From an uncultured Isosphaeraceae bacterium (GTDB lineage: Bacteria > Planctomycetota > Planctomycetia > Isosphaerales > Isosphaeraceae), in contig CAMFLR010000001.1 of the NCBI GenBank assembly GCA_945957605.1, forward strand, positions 1,054,001-1,118,000: a DNA stretch of 64,000 nt, read 5' to 3'. The position numbers and the translations under genes were made by a program. The stretch's first letter is position 1. Every line of letters begins with the position of its first letter. A model generated the notes under the pieces. It saw nothing but the letters and a program-made list of their open reading frames with translations. It did not search any database and was not told where the DNA came from. This document shows positions 48,946 to 58,031 of the stretch, piece by piece.

Positions 48946-49851
48946 ATGATGAAGTCCTCGGAGTATCACGAAGAATCGACCCGCGAATTCCGCCCCCAGT
49001 TGGAACCGCAGGTCGAGCCGAGGACTCATCTAGAAATTGGCGCTGTAACTCATCCGGGACTTTGCCGCCGCAAGAACGAAGATAATTACCTGGCGGCTAA
49101 GCTCTCGCAGTCGAATGGTGTCGAAAACTCAAACGTGCCCTCAGCTAACGGAACTTCCCGTTCCCCGGCCGAAGGGCACGTTCTCGTTGTGGCGGATGGA
49201 ATGGGCGGAGTCGCCGGCGGCGAGCGAGCCAGCGCGATCGCCATTGAGTCGCTCGAAACCTACCTCCGCGACGACTATCGCGCATTCCTGCATACAGGAC
49301 ACGTCGACGACCCTACGTTTTTCCGCGAGCTCAAGGGCGGAATCGAACGAGCCGACCTCGCCGTCTTCGCGGCGGTTGAATCCGAGCCACAGCTCACCGG
49401 GATGGGTACGACCGTCGTCATGGCCTACTGCCTCGGTGCGCGTGTCCACCTGATGCACGTCGGCGACTCTCGCGCCTATCTATGGCACGACAACGGACTT
49501 CAGCAAATCACCAGCGATCACACGCTCGTGCAAATGATGGTCGACGACGGCGTTCTCACCCGCGAAGACGCCCGAATTCACGCCAAGCGCAACGTGGTGA
49601 CGAACATCGTCGGCGGTCCCGAACCAGGCTTCTACGCCGAGTTCCACCGCCTCTACCTGAGCGACGGCGACATCCTGATGCTCTGCTCCGATGGCCTCAC
49701 CGAGGCCGTCGAGGATTCGACGATTGCGTCGATTCTCAAGACCGACCGGCCCGCGGCTGAACTGTCGACTGAACTGGTGGAAGCCGCCCTCGCTCGCGGC
49801 GGGCCGGATAACGTCACCGTGATCGTCGCCAAAGCACATCACATTATCTAA
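48946..49851 (+). CDS. PP2C-type Ser/Thr protein phosphatase
   Basis: A 301-residue PPM/PP2C phosphatase. Metal-binding motifs are NEDN (44-47), VVADGMGG (82-88) and, near the end, CSDGLTEAV and GGPDNVTVIV; TGMGTTVVMAYC and HVGDSRAYLW are further family marks. It removes phosphate from Ser/Thr, opposing kinases like the one at 5.3-7.6 kb (no linkage is proven). The domain is preceded by a polar extension of about 30 residues, and residues about 53-77 form an insertion rich in Ser and Asn. The ATG at 48946 has AGGA 8 nt upstream; another ATG lies three codons earlier. Confidence 0.94.
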   Translation: MMKSSEYHEESTREFRPQLEPQVEPRTHLEIGAVTHPGLCRRKNEDNYLAAKLSQSNGVENSNVPSANGTSRSPAEGHVLVVADGMGGVAGGERASAIAIESLETYLRDDYRAFLHTGHVDDPTFFRELKGGIERADLAVFAAVESEPQLTGMGTTVVMAYCLGARVHLMHVGDSRAYLWHDNGLQQITSDHTLVQMMVDDGVLTREDARIHAKRNVVTNIVGGPEPGFYAEFHRLYLSDGDILMLCSDGLTEAVEDSTIASILKTDRPAAELSTELVEAALARGGPDNVTVIVAKAHHII

Positions 49852-49889
49852 ATCGCCTGAATCTCCCGCATTACGAGGCCGTTCGCGAC

Positions 49890-49952
49890 ATCCGGGGCTG
49901 AGGTTGCCGGAAACCGGCATTCGTGTGACAATCGCCACACGACACCCCGGAT
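49890..49952 (+). ncRNA. Candidate three-stem structured RNA upstream of the M16 peptidase
   Basis: Three perfect stems fold in 63 nt: P1 ATCCGGGG (49890-49897) with CCCCGGAT (49945-49952), P2 TGCCGG / CCGGCA (49905-49910 and 49914-49919, AAA loop), P3 CGTGTG / CACACG (49922-49927 and 49936-49941, 8-nt loop). P1 encloses P2 and P3, giving a three-way-junction-like shape 28 nt upstream of the M16 ATG. It may be a leader RNA or a terminator of the upstream gene. The stems are seen in the sequence; the function is inference. Confidence 0.4.
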
Positions 49953-49979
49953 TTGGTCCGTCGCGAAGGACTTACGTCA

Positions 49980-52766
49980 ATGCCGCAGCGAATCGCCGCA
50001 GTCCTCTGCCTGCTGGTTTTCCCTTCGTTTGCGCGAGCGGCCGAGCCCGCGCTCCCCTCGCTGCCAATCGATTCGTTCGTGCTGCCGAACGGTTTGAAGG
50101 TCGTGCTGCATCGCGACGCATCGGTCCCTCGCGTGACAGTTTGCATCGCCTTTCACGTCGGCTCGAAAGACGAACGCGCCGGCCGCACCGGCTTCGCGCA
50201 TTTCTTCGAACACATGATGTTCCGAGGTACAAAAAACGTACCTAACTATGATATTCCGCTTCAAGAAACCGGCGGACAATCGAACGCGTTCACAAACGAA
50301 GATGTGACCGTCTATTACGAAACCGTTCCCACCGCATTTCTCGAACGTGCTCTCTACCTCGAAGCCGAACGCCTGGCGCACCTGCCTTCGGCACTCGACC
50401 AGGAGAAGTTCGACACCGAACGCGAGGTGGTGAAGAACGAGCGTCGTCAGCGGAACGAGAATGTGCCCTACGGCCTGGCCGAGGAAACGCTCCTCGCGCA
50501 CGTCTTTCCCAAGGGTCATCCCTACTCGTGGTCGGTCATCGGTTCGATGGACGACCTCAATCGGGCGTCGCTCAAGGATTTGAAGCGGTTCTTCCTCGAG
50601 TTCTATCTTCCTTCAAACGCGACGCTCTGCCTCTCGGGCGATTTCGACCCCGCCGCCGCCAAGAAGCTGATCACAACCTACTTCAGCCCGATTCCCTCGA
50701 CGCCAGCGCCAACGCATCCCAAGCCAACCGCCGTCAAACCGGTTTCCGCCAGACTGAAGCAGGCCGACCGCGTAAGCCTGCCGCGCGTTTACTGGGCCTG
50801 GCCGACGGTGCCGGACGAACACCCCGACACCCCCGCGCTCGACTTGCTCGCCGATATCCTCACGCAAGGCGAGGCTTCTCGCCTGCACAAGGCGCTCGTG
50901 CTCGATTCGCGCATGGCGACCGACGTCTCGGCCCATAACGAAACGTACGAAATTGGCGGGATGTTTCGCATCGAGGCTACTGCCGCTGAAGGCAAAACTC
51001 TGGTGGATGTCGAGGCAGTTCTCAAGCGCGAACTCGATCGCCTGAAAACCTCGCCGATCACGCAAGCTGAACTGACTCGCGCGATTGCCAAGCACGAGAA
51101 ATCAACCTACAGCCAGCTTACGCCTCCGCTCAATCGCGCGTTCATCCTGGCGATCGGGTCGCTCGAAAAGAATGATCCCGCCTATTACCGGCACGACCTC
51201 GCGCGGCACTTCAACGTGACGGTCGCCGATATCGCCCGAGTCGCCGCAACGTATCTCACGCCGGAAAAAGTGGTTCTCGAAGTCAACCCGATGCAACCGG
51301 GCGAACCCAAGACTCCCGCCACCAAGGCCGGCCCGTTGGCTTCGACATCGGCCGATCCCGAACTCGCCGACCATGGACCGGCGAATGGTCCCGACTGGAC
51401 GAAGCTTCCCGGCTCATCGACCGGCGCGGCGTTCACTCCGCCCAGTTATGTGCGCAAGACGCTCTCGAACGGCATCGAGCTTTGGGTTGCCCCATGGAAA
51501 ACGCTGCCCATCGTCACAGGTCAGGTCATTGTTCCCGTCGGCACTGGCGATGATCCTCAAGCCAAGGCCGGGCTCGCTCGTTTGACCGCGACGCTGCTCA
51601 CTCAGGGGACGCAGGACAATTCGGCGACCGAACTCGCCGAGGCACTTGAAACGCTGGGTGTCAGCTACTCGAGCGCCGCCGACAATGATGATACGACGCT
51701 CGGTTTCAGCGTGCTCTCGCGCAACCTCGGCGAGACGCTCAAACTGATCGCGCCGACAGTTATCAGTCCGCGTTTCGACGCGACTGATTTCTCCCGCGAG
51801 CGCGACCTCGCCGTCGCCGAATTGCTGCAGGGCCCCGATCATCTCGACTGGCTCGCGCAACGTGCATTTCGCGCGGTGCTGTTCTCGCAGAATCATCCTT
51901 ACGGCCGACCAGCCGACGGTTTCGCCGAGACTTTGAAGTCGATCACGCTCGACGATGTGAAAGCCTTTCACGCAGCCAAATTTGCGGCGAATCGAACGAA
52001 GATTGTGGTTGTGGGCGACGTTGAACCCGACGCGCTCGCCGCCTTGCTCGAATCGACGTTTGGTGCCTGGAAGACCAAGGGCGACGCCCCCGCCGCTCGA
52101 CCGAAGCACGAGCAAACGCGAGCCGAGAATGTGATCTATCTCGTCGACAAACCGGGCGCTGTGCAAAGTGCGTTGCGGGTTGGTCGCGACTGGGTCGATC
52201 GGAATGATCCCAGCTACTTCACGACGGCGATTGGCAATCACGTTTTTGGCGTCGATTTCCTCAGCCGCTTGAACAGAAACTTGCGCGAAAAGAATGGCTT
52301 CACATACGGCGCGACTTCGATGTTTGCATACCGCCGCACCGGCAGCGTCTGGATCGCGGCGACCTCGGTGCGCGGCGATGCAACGGCTCCGGCGTTGAAG
52401 GAAATGCTCGGCGAGCTTGAAGGGATCGGTGGCAAGCAGCCGTTCACCGACGAGGAAATCGAACTGGGGCGAACCGCGCTTGAACGATCGTTCCCCGAGG
52501 GGTTCGAAGATCCCAGCTCGATCGCCGGCGTCCTCGAATCGATGGCGGTTTACAACCTGCCCAGCAACTACCTCGAAACCTATCTCAAGAACGTGAAAGC
52601 CGTTTCCGACCAGGCCGTGCGCGCGACATTCACCACGCTCGCCGCGCCTGCGAAACGAGTCGTGCTCGTGGTGGGCGATCGCCGCACCATTGAGCCCAAA
52701 ATCAAGGCTTTGAAGCTCGGCGAAATTCGGGTGATCGACTACGACGGCAAGCCGAAAGCGGATTGA
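49980..52766 (+). CDS. M16 family zinc peptidase, tandem domains, secreted
   Basis: A 928-residue exported protein (signal peptide MPQRIAAVLCLLVFPSFARA-AE) with two M16 halves. The first half has the inverted zinc motif HFFEH (74-78) and the third ligand region YLEAERLAHL. The second half (from about residue 480, SNGIELWVAPWKTLPIVTGQVIVPVG) lacks the motif and is the non-catalytic partner, as in other tandem M16B proteins. It would be a periplasmic metallopeptidase that clears peptides. AAGGA lies 10 nt before the ATG. An unusual folded element precedes it (49890-49952). The AsmA-like gene follows 63 bp later on the same strand. Confidence 0.95.
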   Translation: MPQRIAAVLCLLVFPSFARAAEPALPSLPIDSFVLPNGLKVVLHRDASVPRVTVCIAFHVGSKDERAGRTGFAHFFEHMMFRGTKNVPNYDIPLQETGGQSNAFTNEDVTVYYETVPTAFLERALYLEAERLAHLPSALDQEKFDTEREVVKNERRQRNENVPYGLAEETLLAHVFPKGHPYSWSVIGSMDDLNRASLKDLKRFFLEFYLPSNATLCLSGDFDPAAAKKLITTYFSPIPSTPAPTHPKPTAVKPVSARLKQADRVSLPRVYWAWPTVPDEHPDTPALDLLADILTQGEASRLHKALVLDSRMATDVSAHNETYEIGGMFRIEATAAEGKTLVDVEAVLKRELDRLKTSPITQAELTRAIAKHEKSTYSQLTPPLNRAFILAIGSLEKNDPAYYRHDLARHFNVTVADIARVAATYLTPEKVVLEVNPMQPGEPKTPATKAGPLASTSADPELADHGPANGPDWTKLPGSSTGAAFTPPSYVRKTLSNGIELWVAPWKTLPIVTGQVIVPVGTGDDPQAKAGLARLTATLLTQGTQDNSATELAEALETLGVSYSSAADNDDTTLGFSVLSRNLGETLKLIAPTVISPRFDATDFSRERDLAVAELLQGPDHLDWLAQRAFRAVLFSQNHPYGRPADGFAETLKSITLDDVKAFHAAKFAANRTKIVVVGDVEPDALAALLESTFGAWKTKGDAPAARPKHEQTRAENVIYLVDKPGAVQSALRVGRDWVDRNDPSYFTTAIGNHVFGVDFLSRLNRNLREKNGFTYGATSMFAYRRTGSVWIAATSVRGDATAPALKEMLGELEGIGGKQPFTDEEIELGRTALERSFPEGFEDPSSIAGVLESMAVYNLPSNYLETYLKNVKAVSDQAVRATFTTLAAPAKRVVLVVGDRRTIEPKIKALKLGEIRVIDYDGKPKAD

Positions 52767-52829
52767 CGGTTCGCCAACGGCGGCCCGCGCTGCGTTCCGA
52801 CTCGACTCCTCAGGAGGAGGCTTCGATCG

Positions 52830-55800
52830 ATGAAATCGAACGCACGACGATGGTGGAAACGCGGGCTCGTCTTCGCGCTGATCCTCGTTTCGACGGCCGT
52901 TTTCGCGGTGCGCACGTGGGTTGTCCCACGCATCCTGGCGAACACGCTCACTGCGAAGCTGCACGGCACCGCCCGTCTTAGCAACTGGTGGATCGGCAAA
53001 TCGGCGGGTATTGAAGGACTGATCCTCGCCGAATCGACCGACTACGGTTCGCCCGTCTGGCTCACGACCGAGCGCATCAGCGCCGACATTTCTCTCCTCG
53101 GTCTGCTTCGCGGCCAGTTTGCGCCGCGGCATGTCGTGATCGATCACGCCAAGATCCATCTGCGATTCAACGCGAAGGGAGATCTGCTCACGAAGGGGCC
53201 GTTCGTGGGAGGTGGTGAGTCGGCGACGACGATTTTGCCCGACATCACGATCAACCGCGCCGATGTGACGATCGATCAACAAGGCCGCCCGCCCTTCACG
53301 ATCACGGGCCTCACCGGCGAGCTCGATCGCGAACCAGGCGGTGAAAAGCTCGAACTCGTGAGCGACGATCCCACCTGGGGCAAGTGGCGCATCGCCGGCG
53401 AGTTTCAGCCCGATTTCAAGGCAGGAAACGTCAAACTCAACTCGGGTGATGGATTCAAAATCAGCCATGAACTGGTCGATCGAATCCCGTTCGTCCCGCG
53501 AGAAGTTTGGACGAACACCGGAGCGAACGGCCCAATCAGCGCCGAAGTCAAGCTGACGATGAGCGACCGCAAAGAGTCGCCGCTTCACGTGACCACGTCG
53601 CTCGAACTCAATGGTCTGGAAGCGTCGCTTCATTTGCTTGGTCTGATCAGCAAGAACTCGCATGGTCATGTCGAGATTGAAGACGGTCGCGTTACGATCA
53701 CGAATTTCGAGGGTCAAACGCTCTCGGGCACGATCAAGGCGGCGGGAACGCTCGACTTCACCTTGCCCGCACCTCGCATCGACATGCTACTAGGACTCGA
53801 GAATATCGATGTTTCGCAAGCTCCTAAAAAGTGGCAACTCGACGAACTCGACGCCACTGGCCGCCTGACTGGAAACGCGCATTTGCTCGTGAGTTTGAAC
53901 CCGCGCGGGCCGGATCTCACCGGTTCGACTGGAATTGCCCACATCGACGACGGCATGCGGCAAGGAATTCCGATCAAGTCGCTCGACCTCGTGATGCACG
54001 CCACTGGTGATGACATTCAGTTCGAGCCCAAGGTCGCCAACCTCTCGAACGGCAAACAGGTGCTGGCCGAAACGCGCGTTGAAGGGCCTCCAGGTCTCCG
54101 ACTTCCTCAGGCTGTTTCGACGCGTATCGAGCTCGCCGACGTGAATCTCACGAAGCTCCTTGGCCAGCTCGAAGTGCTGACCGGCATCAAGATGCCTGTT
54201 CCCATTTCGGGGCACCTCGCACTCAAAGCGCAGGCGACGATTCCGCTCGGCCAGCTCGCCAACCTTAAGGGTTACACCGTGCGCGGCGAGGCAACGCTCA
54301 CTTCGGCGTCGATCGACGGCGTGCACCTGGGACGCGTCGGCAGCAAGTTCGACCTGAACCAGGGCGTGCTTGTGCTCGATAGCCTGCAAGGACAACTCGT
54401 CGAACGTACTGTTGATCCGCCGCCCGCAACGGCTGTGCTTGCCACCGATGCTCCGCTCGTCCCTGGCGCGTTTCGCGGCAAGTTGCGAGTAGAGCTTGTT
54501 CCCAGCGGAAACCTCACGGCCCATTTTGATGGCGCCGAGCTACCGATCGCCGAAATCCTTGCTCCCTATTTTTCTCAGACGAGTCCGGTCATCGGCCGTC
54601 TCACAACCAGCTTTGATGCATCGGCCGAAGTGTCGAATCTTGGTAATGCGAGAGCATGGTTTGCAAAGGGGAAGCTTTCGAGCAAGGGAATTGGCTACCT
54701 CGGCGCGACGCTCGACTCGATCGACACCGACTTTGCAATCGACAAGGGACACGTCAGCCTGCCCGATTTGGACGCCAAGCTGGGCGGACACCCCCTGAAT
54801 GCCGACCTTCGCGTCGATATGGACGCGCCTCGCGAGTTTTCGGCGAAGGTTGATCTTTCCAACTGGTCGGCCCAGCGCCTACTCGCCATGATTCCCGACA
54901 TTTCTACACGTTTACCAATTCAGGGCATGATTGACGGTCACGTTGTCGTTTCGGGCACGCTCCTGCCGCGCAAGGTACGCGCGGACGGCAAGGTTGTCAT
55001 TCGCCAGATGGCATACGACGCGATCCCCTTCGGCGACGTCTCGGCCACATGGCAAACCGAAGGCGACGAGATCCGCTTCCGGCCGATCGAGGCGAAGCCG
55101 TTTGGTGGGCGAGTGACAGGCGTGGCAAGCGTGCCAATCTCGCCGGGTCCGCCGATCAAACTGGAAGTCGAGGTCGCCCAGATCGACTCATCACGTCTCG
55201 CCGCGCTCGCGGGAAAGGGAAAAATCGCACTCGAAGGTACAGCCTCGGGCAAGCTCGTCGCGTCGATTCCTGGTGACGGCGATCTCAAGAATTTGACCGC
55301 CTCGCTCACGTTGAAGTCTCCTTCGCTCAAGGTTCAGGGCGTGCCAACGGGAGTCGTCACCGCAAGTCTAAAAGGCCAGGAAGGGCTGCTCGTTTACGAG
55401 GCGCGAGCCGACGGTCCCGATGGCAAAGTTCGGTTCAACGGCAACTTGCCGCTCACGGGACCGCCGGCCGATCGTGCTGCGAATGCCGAGCTGCGTGCCG
55501 CGGGATTTACACTTGCCGACGTCTGGAATCTTGTCGGACTGAAGGGAACACCCAATCAATTGCGTGGGCTGGCGGCGATCGACGCGAATTTGCGGGCACG
55601 GTCGGGCCCCGATCCCACGCTCGGGGTTCACGGCATCATTGAAGTGCGCGACCTTCGCTGGGGGCCTCACTATCCACTCGGAAATCTTCGCGGAGTGCTC
55701 GCCCGCACGCCGCAGGCGTTCCGGCTCGATTCGCTTCAGGGCGATCTCTTCGGCGGCGCGTTCCGTGGCATCGTCTGGGGCGAAACGCCCGCGAATGGTC

Positions 55801-56765
55801 CTGTCGGAATGAATTTCGAGCTGCAGACCGACCGAGCCGCGCTTCATCGGTTATTCGCGTTCGCACCCGATTTGAACAAGCGGCTCGATGGTACCAGCTC
55901 GGTGCGGCTCACCGGCCGTATGGACGACTCATTACGTGCCAACGCCGAGATCACCGTTCCGCAGGCAAAGTTCTACGGTCTGCCGATCAATGACCTGCGA
56001 ATTCCCGCGGAATTGAATGTGCATCTCGCCGCGGCGAACGGCTTGCTCAGCGTTCGGCGATGGACTGCTCGTCTCTCGGGCGGCCGCGTCCAAGGCTCGG
56101 CGACGATGCGTGTTGGTTTCGATCGATCGTACAACGTCGATGTGAATCTCACTGATATTGATATCGAAACTTTTTCGCGTGCCGAGTCAAATGATGGCCG
56201 GCCTGGGTCGGGCAAGATCAACGGCCGGATCAGTCTTTCGGGTCCAGATCCCACGCTCCCGCAACGGCTGCGAGGGAAGGTCGAGCTCAGCTTGAATGAT
56301 GCGTCGCTCGGCGAGATTCCGGTGATTCGCGAGCTCGATCGCTTTTTGGGTGCTGCCCGCGGGGGCGTTGTCGAGGAAGGCTCGATGTTGGCGACGATTG
56401 GCGATCGCCAGATCTCGATCGACCAACTGACGCTCGCCGGCCGCGTGATTCAGGTTCACGCAACCGGTCTGGTCTCGTTCGACGGCGGCCTCGATCTGGC
56501 CGTGCTGGTGAACACGAACCAGATCATCTCGCAATCGGGCCAGAGCTTGATCGGCCTGATCCCTGGTCTCAGAAACGCCCTTGGCCGAAATCAGGAGGCA
56601 CTCATGCGCGTCTCGACGTATCTCTCGAGCCGCCTCCTGAAGTTCCGCATCAGTGGGACGATCAAGAATCCCACGGTCGCGATCGACCCAGGCGTCAGCG
56701 TCGGCGATTCTGCCACCGGCTTCTTTGCCGACGCTCTCAAACTGCCGCTCGGCCGCGGGCGGTAA
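52830..56765 (+). CDS. AsmA/DUF3971-like giant membrane-anchored protein
   Basis: A 1311-residue protein with one N-terminal membrane helix (about 11-30, after RRWWKR) and a huge periplasmic part of repeated beta-rich segments (e.g. ARLSNWWIGKSAGIEGLIL, AGTLDFTLPAPRIDMLLGLENI, VDVNLTDIDIETFSRAES, KFRISGTIKNPTVAIDPG near the end). This is the pattern of the AsmA/TamB/YhdP superfamily, which bridges inner and outer membranes and transports or organises lipids. It has a strong AGGAGGAGG upstream of the ATG. It lies 63 bp after the M16 peptidase gene, possibly in one unit. Function in a planctomycete is unproven; lipid transport is inference. Confidence 0.85.
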   Translation: MKSNARRWWKRGLVFALILVSTAVFAVRTWVVPRILANTLTAKLHGTARLSNWWIGKSAGIEGLILAESTDYGSPVWLTTERISADISLLGLLRGQFAPRHVVIDHAKIHLRFNAKGDLLTKGPFVGGGESATTILPDITINRADVTIDQQGRPPFTITGLTGELDREPGGEKLELVSDDPTWGKWRIAGEFQPDFKAGNVKLNSGDGFKISHELVDRIPFVPREVWTNTGANGPISAEVKLTMSDRKESPLHVTTSLELNGLEASLHLLGLISKNSHGHVEIEDGRVTITNFEGQTLSGTIKAAGTLDFTLPAPRIDMLLGLENIDVSQAPKKWQLDELDATGRLTGNAHLLVSLNPRGPDLTGSTGIAHIDDGMRQGIPIKSLDLVMHATGDDIQFEPKVANLSNGKQVLAETRVEGPPGLRLPQAVSTRIELADVNLTKLLGQLEVLTGIKMPVPISGHLALKAQATIPLGQLANLKGYTVRGEATLTSASIDGVHLGRVGSKFDLNQGVLVLDSLQGQLVERTVDPPPATAVLATDAPLVPGAFRGKLRVELVPSGNLTAHFDGAELPIAEILAPYFSQTSPVIGRLTTSFDASAEVSNLGNARAWFAKGKLSSKGIGYLGATLDSIDTDFAIDKGHVSLPDLDAKLGGHPLNADLRVDMDAPREFSAKVDLSNWSAQRLLAMIPDISTRLPIQGMIDGHVVVSGTLLPRKVRADGKVVIRQMAYDAIPFGDVSATWQTEGDEIRFRPIEAKPFGGRVTGVASVPISPGPPIKLEVEVAQIDSSRLAALAGKGKIALEGTASGKLVASIPGDGDLKNLTASLTLKSPSLKVQGVPTGVVTASLKGQEGLLVYEARADGPDGKVRFNGNLPLTGPPADRAANAELRAAGFTLADVWNLVGLKGTPNQLRGLAAIDANLRARSGPDPTLGVHGIIEVRDLRWGPHYPLGNLRGVLARTPQAFRLDSLQGDLFGGAFRGIVWGETPANGPVGMNFELQTDRAALHRLFAFAPDLNKRLDGTSSVRLTGRMDDSLRANAEITVPQAKFYGLPINDLRIPAELNVHLAAANGLLSVRRWTARLSGGRVQGSATMRVGFDRSYNVDVNLTDIDIETFSRAESNDGRPGSGKINGRISLSGPDPTLPQRLRGKVELSLNDASLGEIPVIRELDRFLGAARGGVVEEGSMLATIGDRQISIDQLTLAGRVIQVHATGLVSFDGGLDLAVLVNTNQIISQSGQSLIGLIPGLRNALGRNQEALMRVSTYLSSRLLKFRISGTIKNPTVAIDPGVSVGDSATGFFADALKLPLGRGR

Positions 56766-56767
56766 AA

Positions 56768-57607
56768 TTACGACCTGCGTTTGGGCGGCTGAGCAGCGTT
56801 TTCGCTGAGGACCGTTGGACGCCCGGTCGCCGCACCTTTGCGACGGTTGGCGATCACCGCCTCGCGGAAGCTTGTCTTCGCTTCGTCGCGGGCGATCGAC
56901 TTCGTGGCGGCCACGTCGACGGCCCAGTTGGGATAGGTTTCGACGAGTCGGCCCATTAGCGAAACGAAAAGTCCCGCTTCCTGCACCTGGTCTTCGAGAA
57001 CCTTTTCCAGAATCGGCCGTACGGTTCGCGCCAGGGTCTTCCAGCCCTTGCTGTCGACCTTCACATAGGCTTCAACGTCATGATGAACGTACGGCTCGCC
57101 GTTCGTTTCACGATAGAAGCCAGAGCGAACGATCAGTACGATTCGCCCTTGAAGATGCGCGTTGCCACGCGGGCTCATATATTCAAGTGAGCTATAGAGC
57201 ACGTGCATCTTGGGCGATCGGTATGCGAACTCCCAAGTCGCAGTCGCGCCGTTGCCGTCGCTACCGGTGTAGCGGCCGGGGGCAAGCTCACGCAGTTGGA
57301 CGGGGGACTCGGCGAGATCTTTCCAGAGCGCAAGCGTAATCGCCGGCTCGTTGATCAGGCTGAGGTAGACCTGTGAATTGCACGGGAACGAGTCGGGCGT
57401 TCCCTTCTTGTGCAAGGTATGGTCGCGAATCACCTCGGCGATTGCGGCCTGGTGTGCGGGCGCCATTTGAGAGAGCGGCACAATTTGGGCGGGATCGACG
57501 GGGCGACCGCCGATTGCATACGCCGACCTGGGGCCTGCGACCGAGGCGCAAACACAGAGTCCAAGCAACGAAGTCGCCAGGCGCCTTCGGGTGACGCGAG
57601 GGGGCAT
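56768..57607 (-). CDS. Secreted hypothetical protein
   Basis: A 279-residue exported protein (TRRRLATSLLGLCVCASVA; Tat-like RRR but no full twin-arginine consensus). The mature chain begins GGRPVDPAQIVPLSQMAPAHQAAIAEVI, has a central beta-rich part (WEFAYRSPKMHVLYSSLEYMSPRGNAHLQGRIVLIVRSGFY), then a helical segment. No catalytic motif is recognised. GGAAGGAG precedes the ATG at 57607, deciding against a start 19 codons earlier. It converges with the AsmA-like gene (2 bp between stops). The C-terminus is basic and Pro-rich. Confidence 0.72.
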   Translation of the reverse strand: MPPRVTRRRLATSLLGLCVCASVAGPRSAYAIGGRPVDPAQIVPLSQMAPAHQAAIAEVIRDHTLHKKGTPDSFPCNSQVYLSLINEPAITLALWKDLAESPVQLRELAPGRYTGSDGNGATATWEFAYRSPKMHVLYSSLEYMSPRGNAHLQGRIVLIVRSGFYRETNGEPYVHHDVEAYVKVDSKGWKTLARTVRPILEKVLEDQVQEAGLFVSLMGRLVETYPNWAVDVAATKSIARDEAKTSFREAVIANRRKGAATGRPTVLSENAAQPPKRRS

Positions 57608-58031
57608 GGGGGCTCCTTCCGGAACTCGAGCGGCTCGGCATCCTATCCGAACTTCGCGTGGCATCGCTCGTATACCACGCTCTCCGCATCCTTAAGATCG
57701 GCCAGATCGCCCCGATTTTTGAACATCACCCACGCTCGATCCCGCCATTTCTGGACCGGTCGAAACGATAAGGTACTCTGCATAATCCTGGCGAGATGAT
57801 TGGGTGACCAAGGTCAATCGGCACCCAACCGCAGCGGCTTTCGAGCCCAAAAACTTGAGCGAATCGCTAAGTCGAACGCCGGCCACCGCATGCGAACGGT
57901 TTTTGACGCGGCGGGAGCGTGGAACTGCTCTTGTCCGTTCGACGCGACCGACTATCATGTCGCGCCGATGGATTCGGCTCGAAGGATTCGCACTTCGCTC
58001 GCACCTACCGGAATTGCACGGAGGCTTTTCG
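57608..58031. other. Divergent intergenic region (424 bp)
   Basis: Separates the secreted hypothetical (minus) from the HEAT lipoprotein (plus). A weak inverted repeat TTGGGTG (57800-57806) / CACCCAA (57822-57828) is present. The plus frame is open from 57804, but the ribosome site and lipobox support the start at 58032. No RNA gene or convincing promoter was found. Confidence 0.4.

Noticed and set aside
51414-53717. A very long open frame on the minus strand across the M16 and AsmA-like genes
   Set aside because: It lies opposite two well supported genes. Its product is Arg/Glu-rich without any recognisable domain, as expected of antisense frames in GC-rich codon usage.
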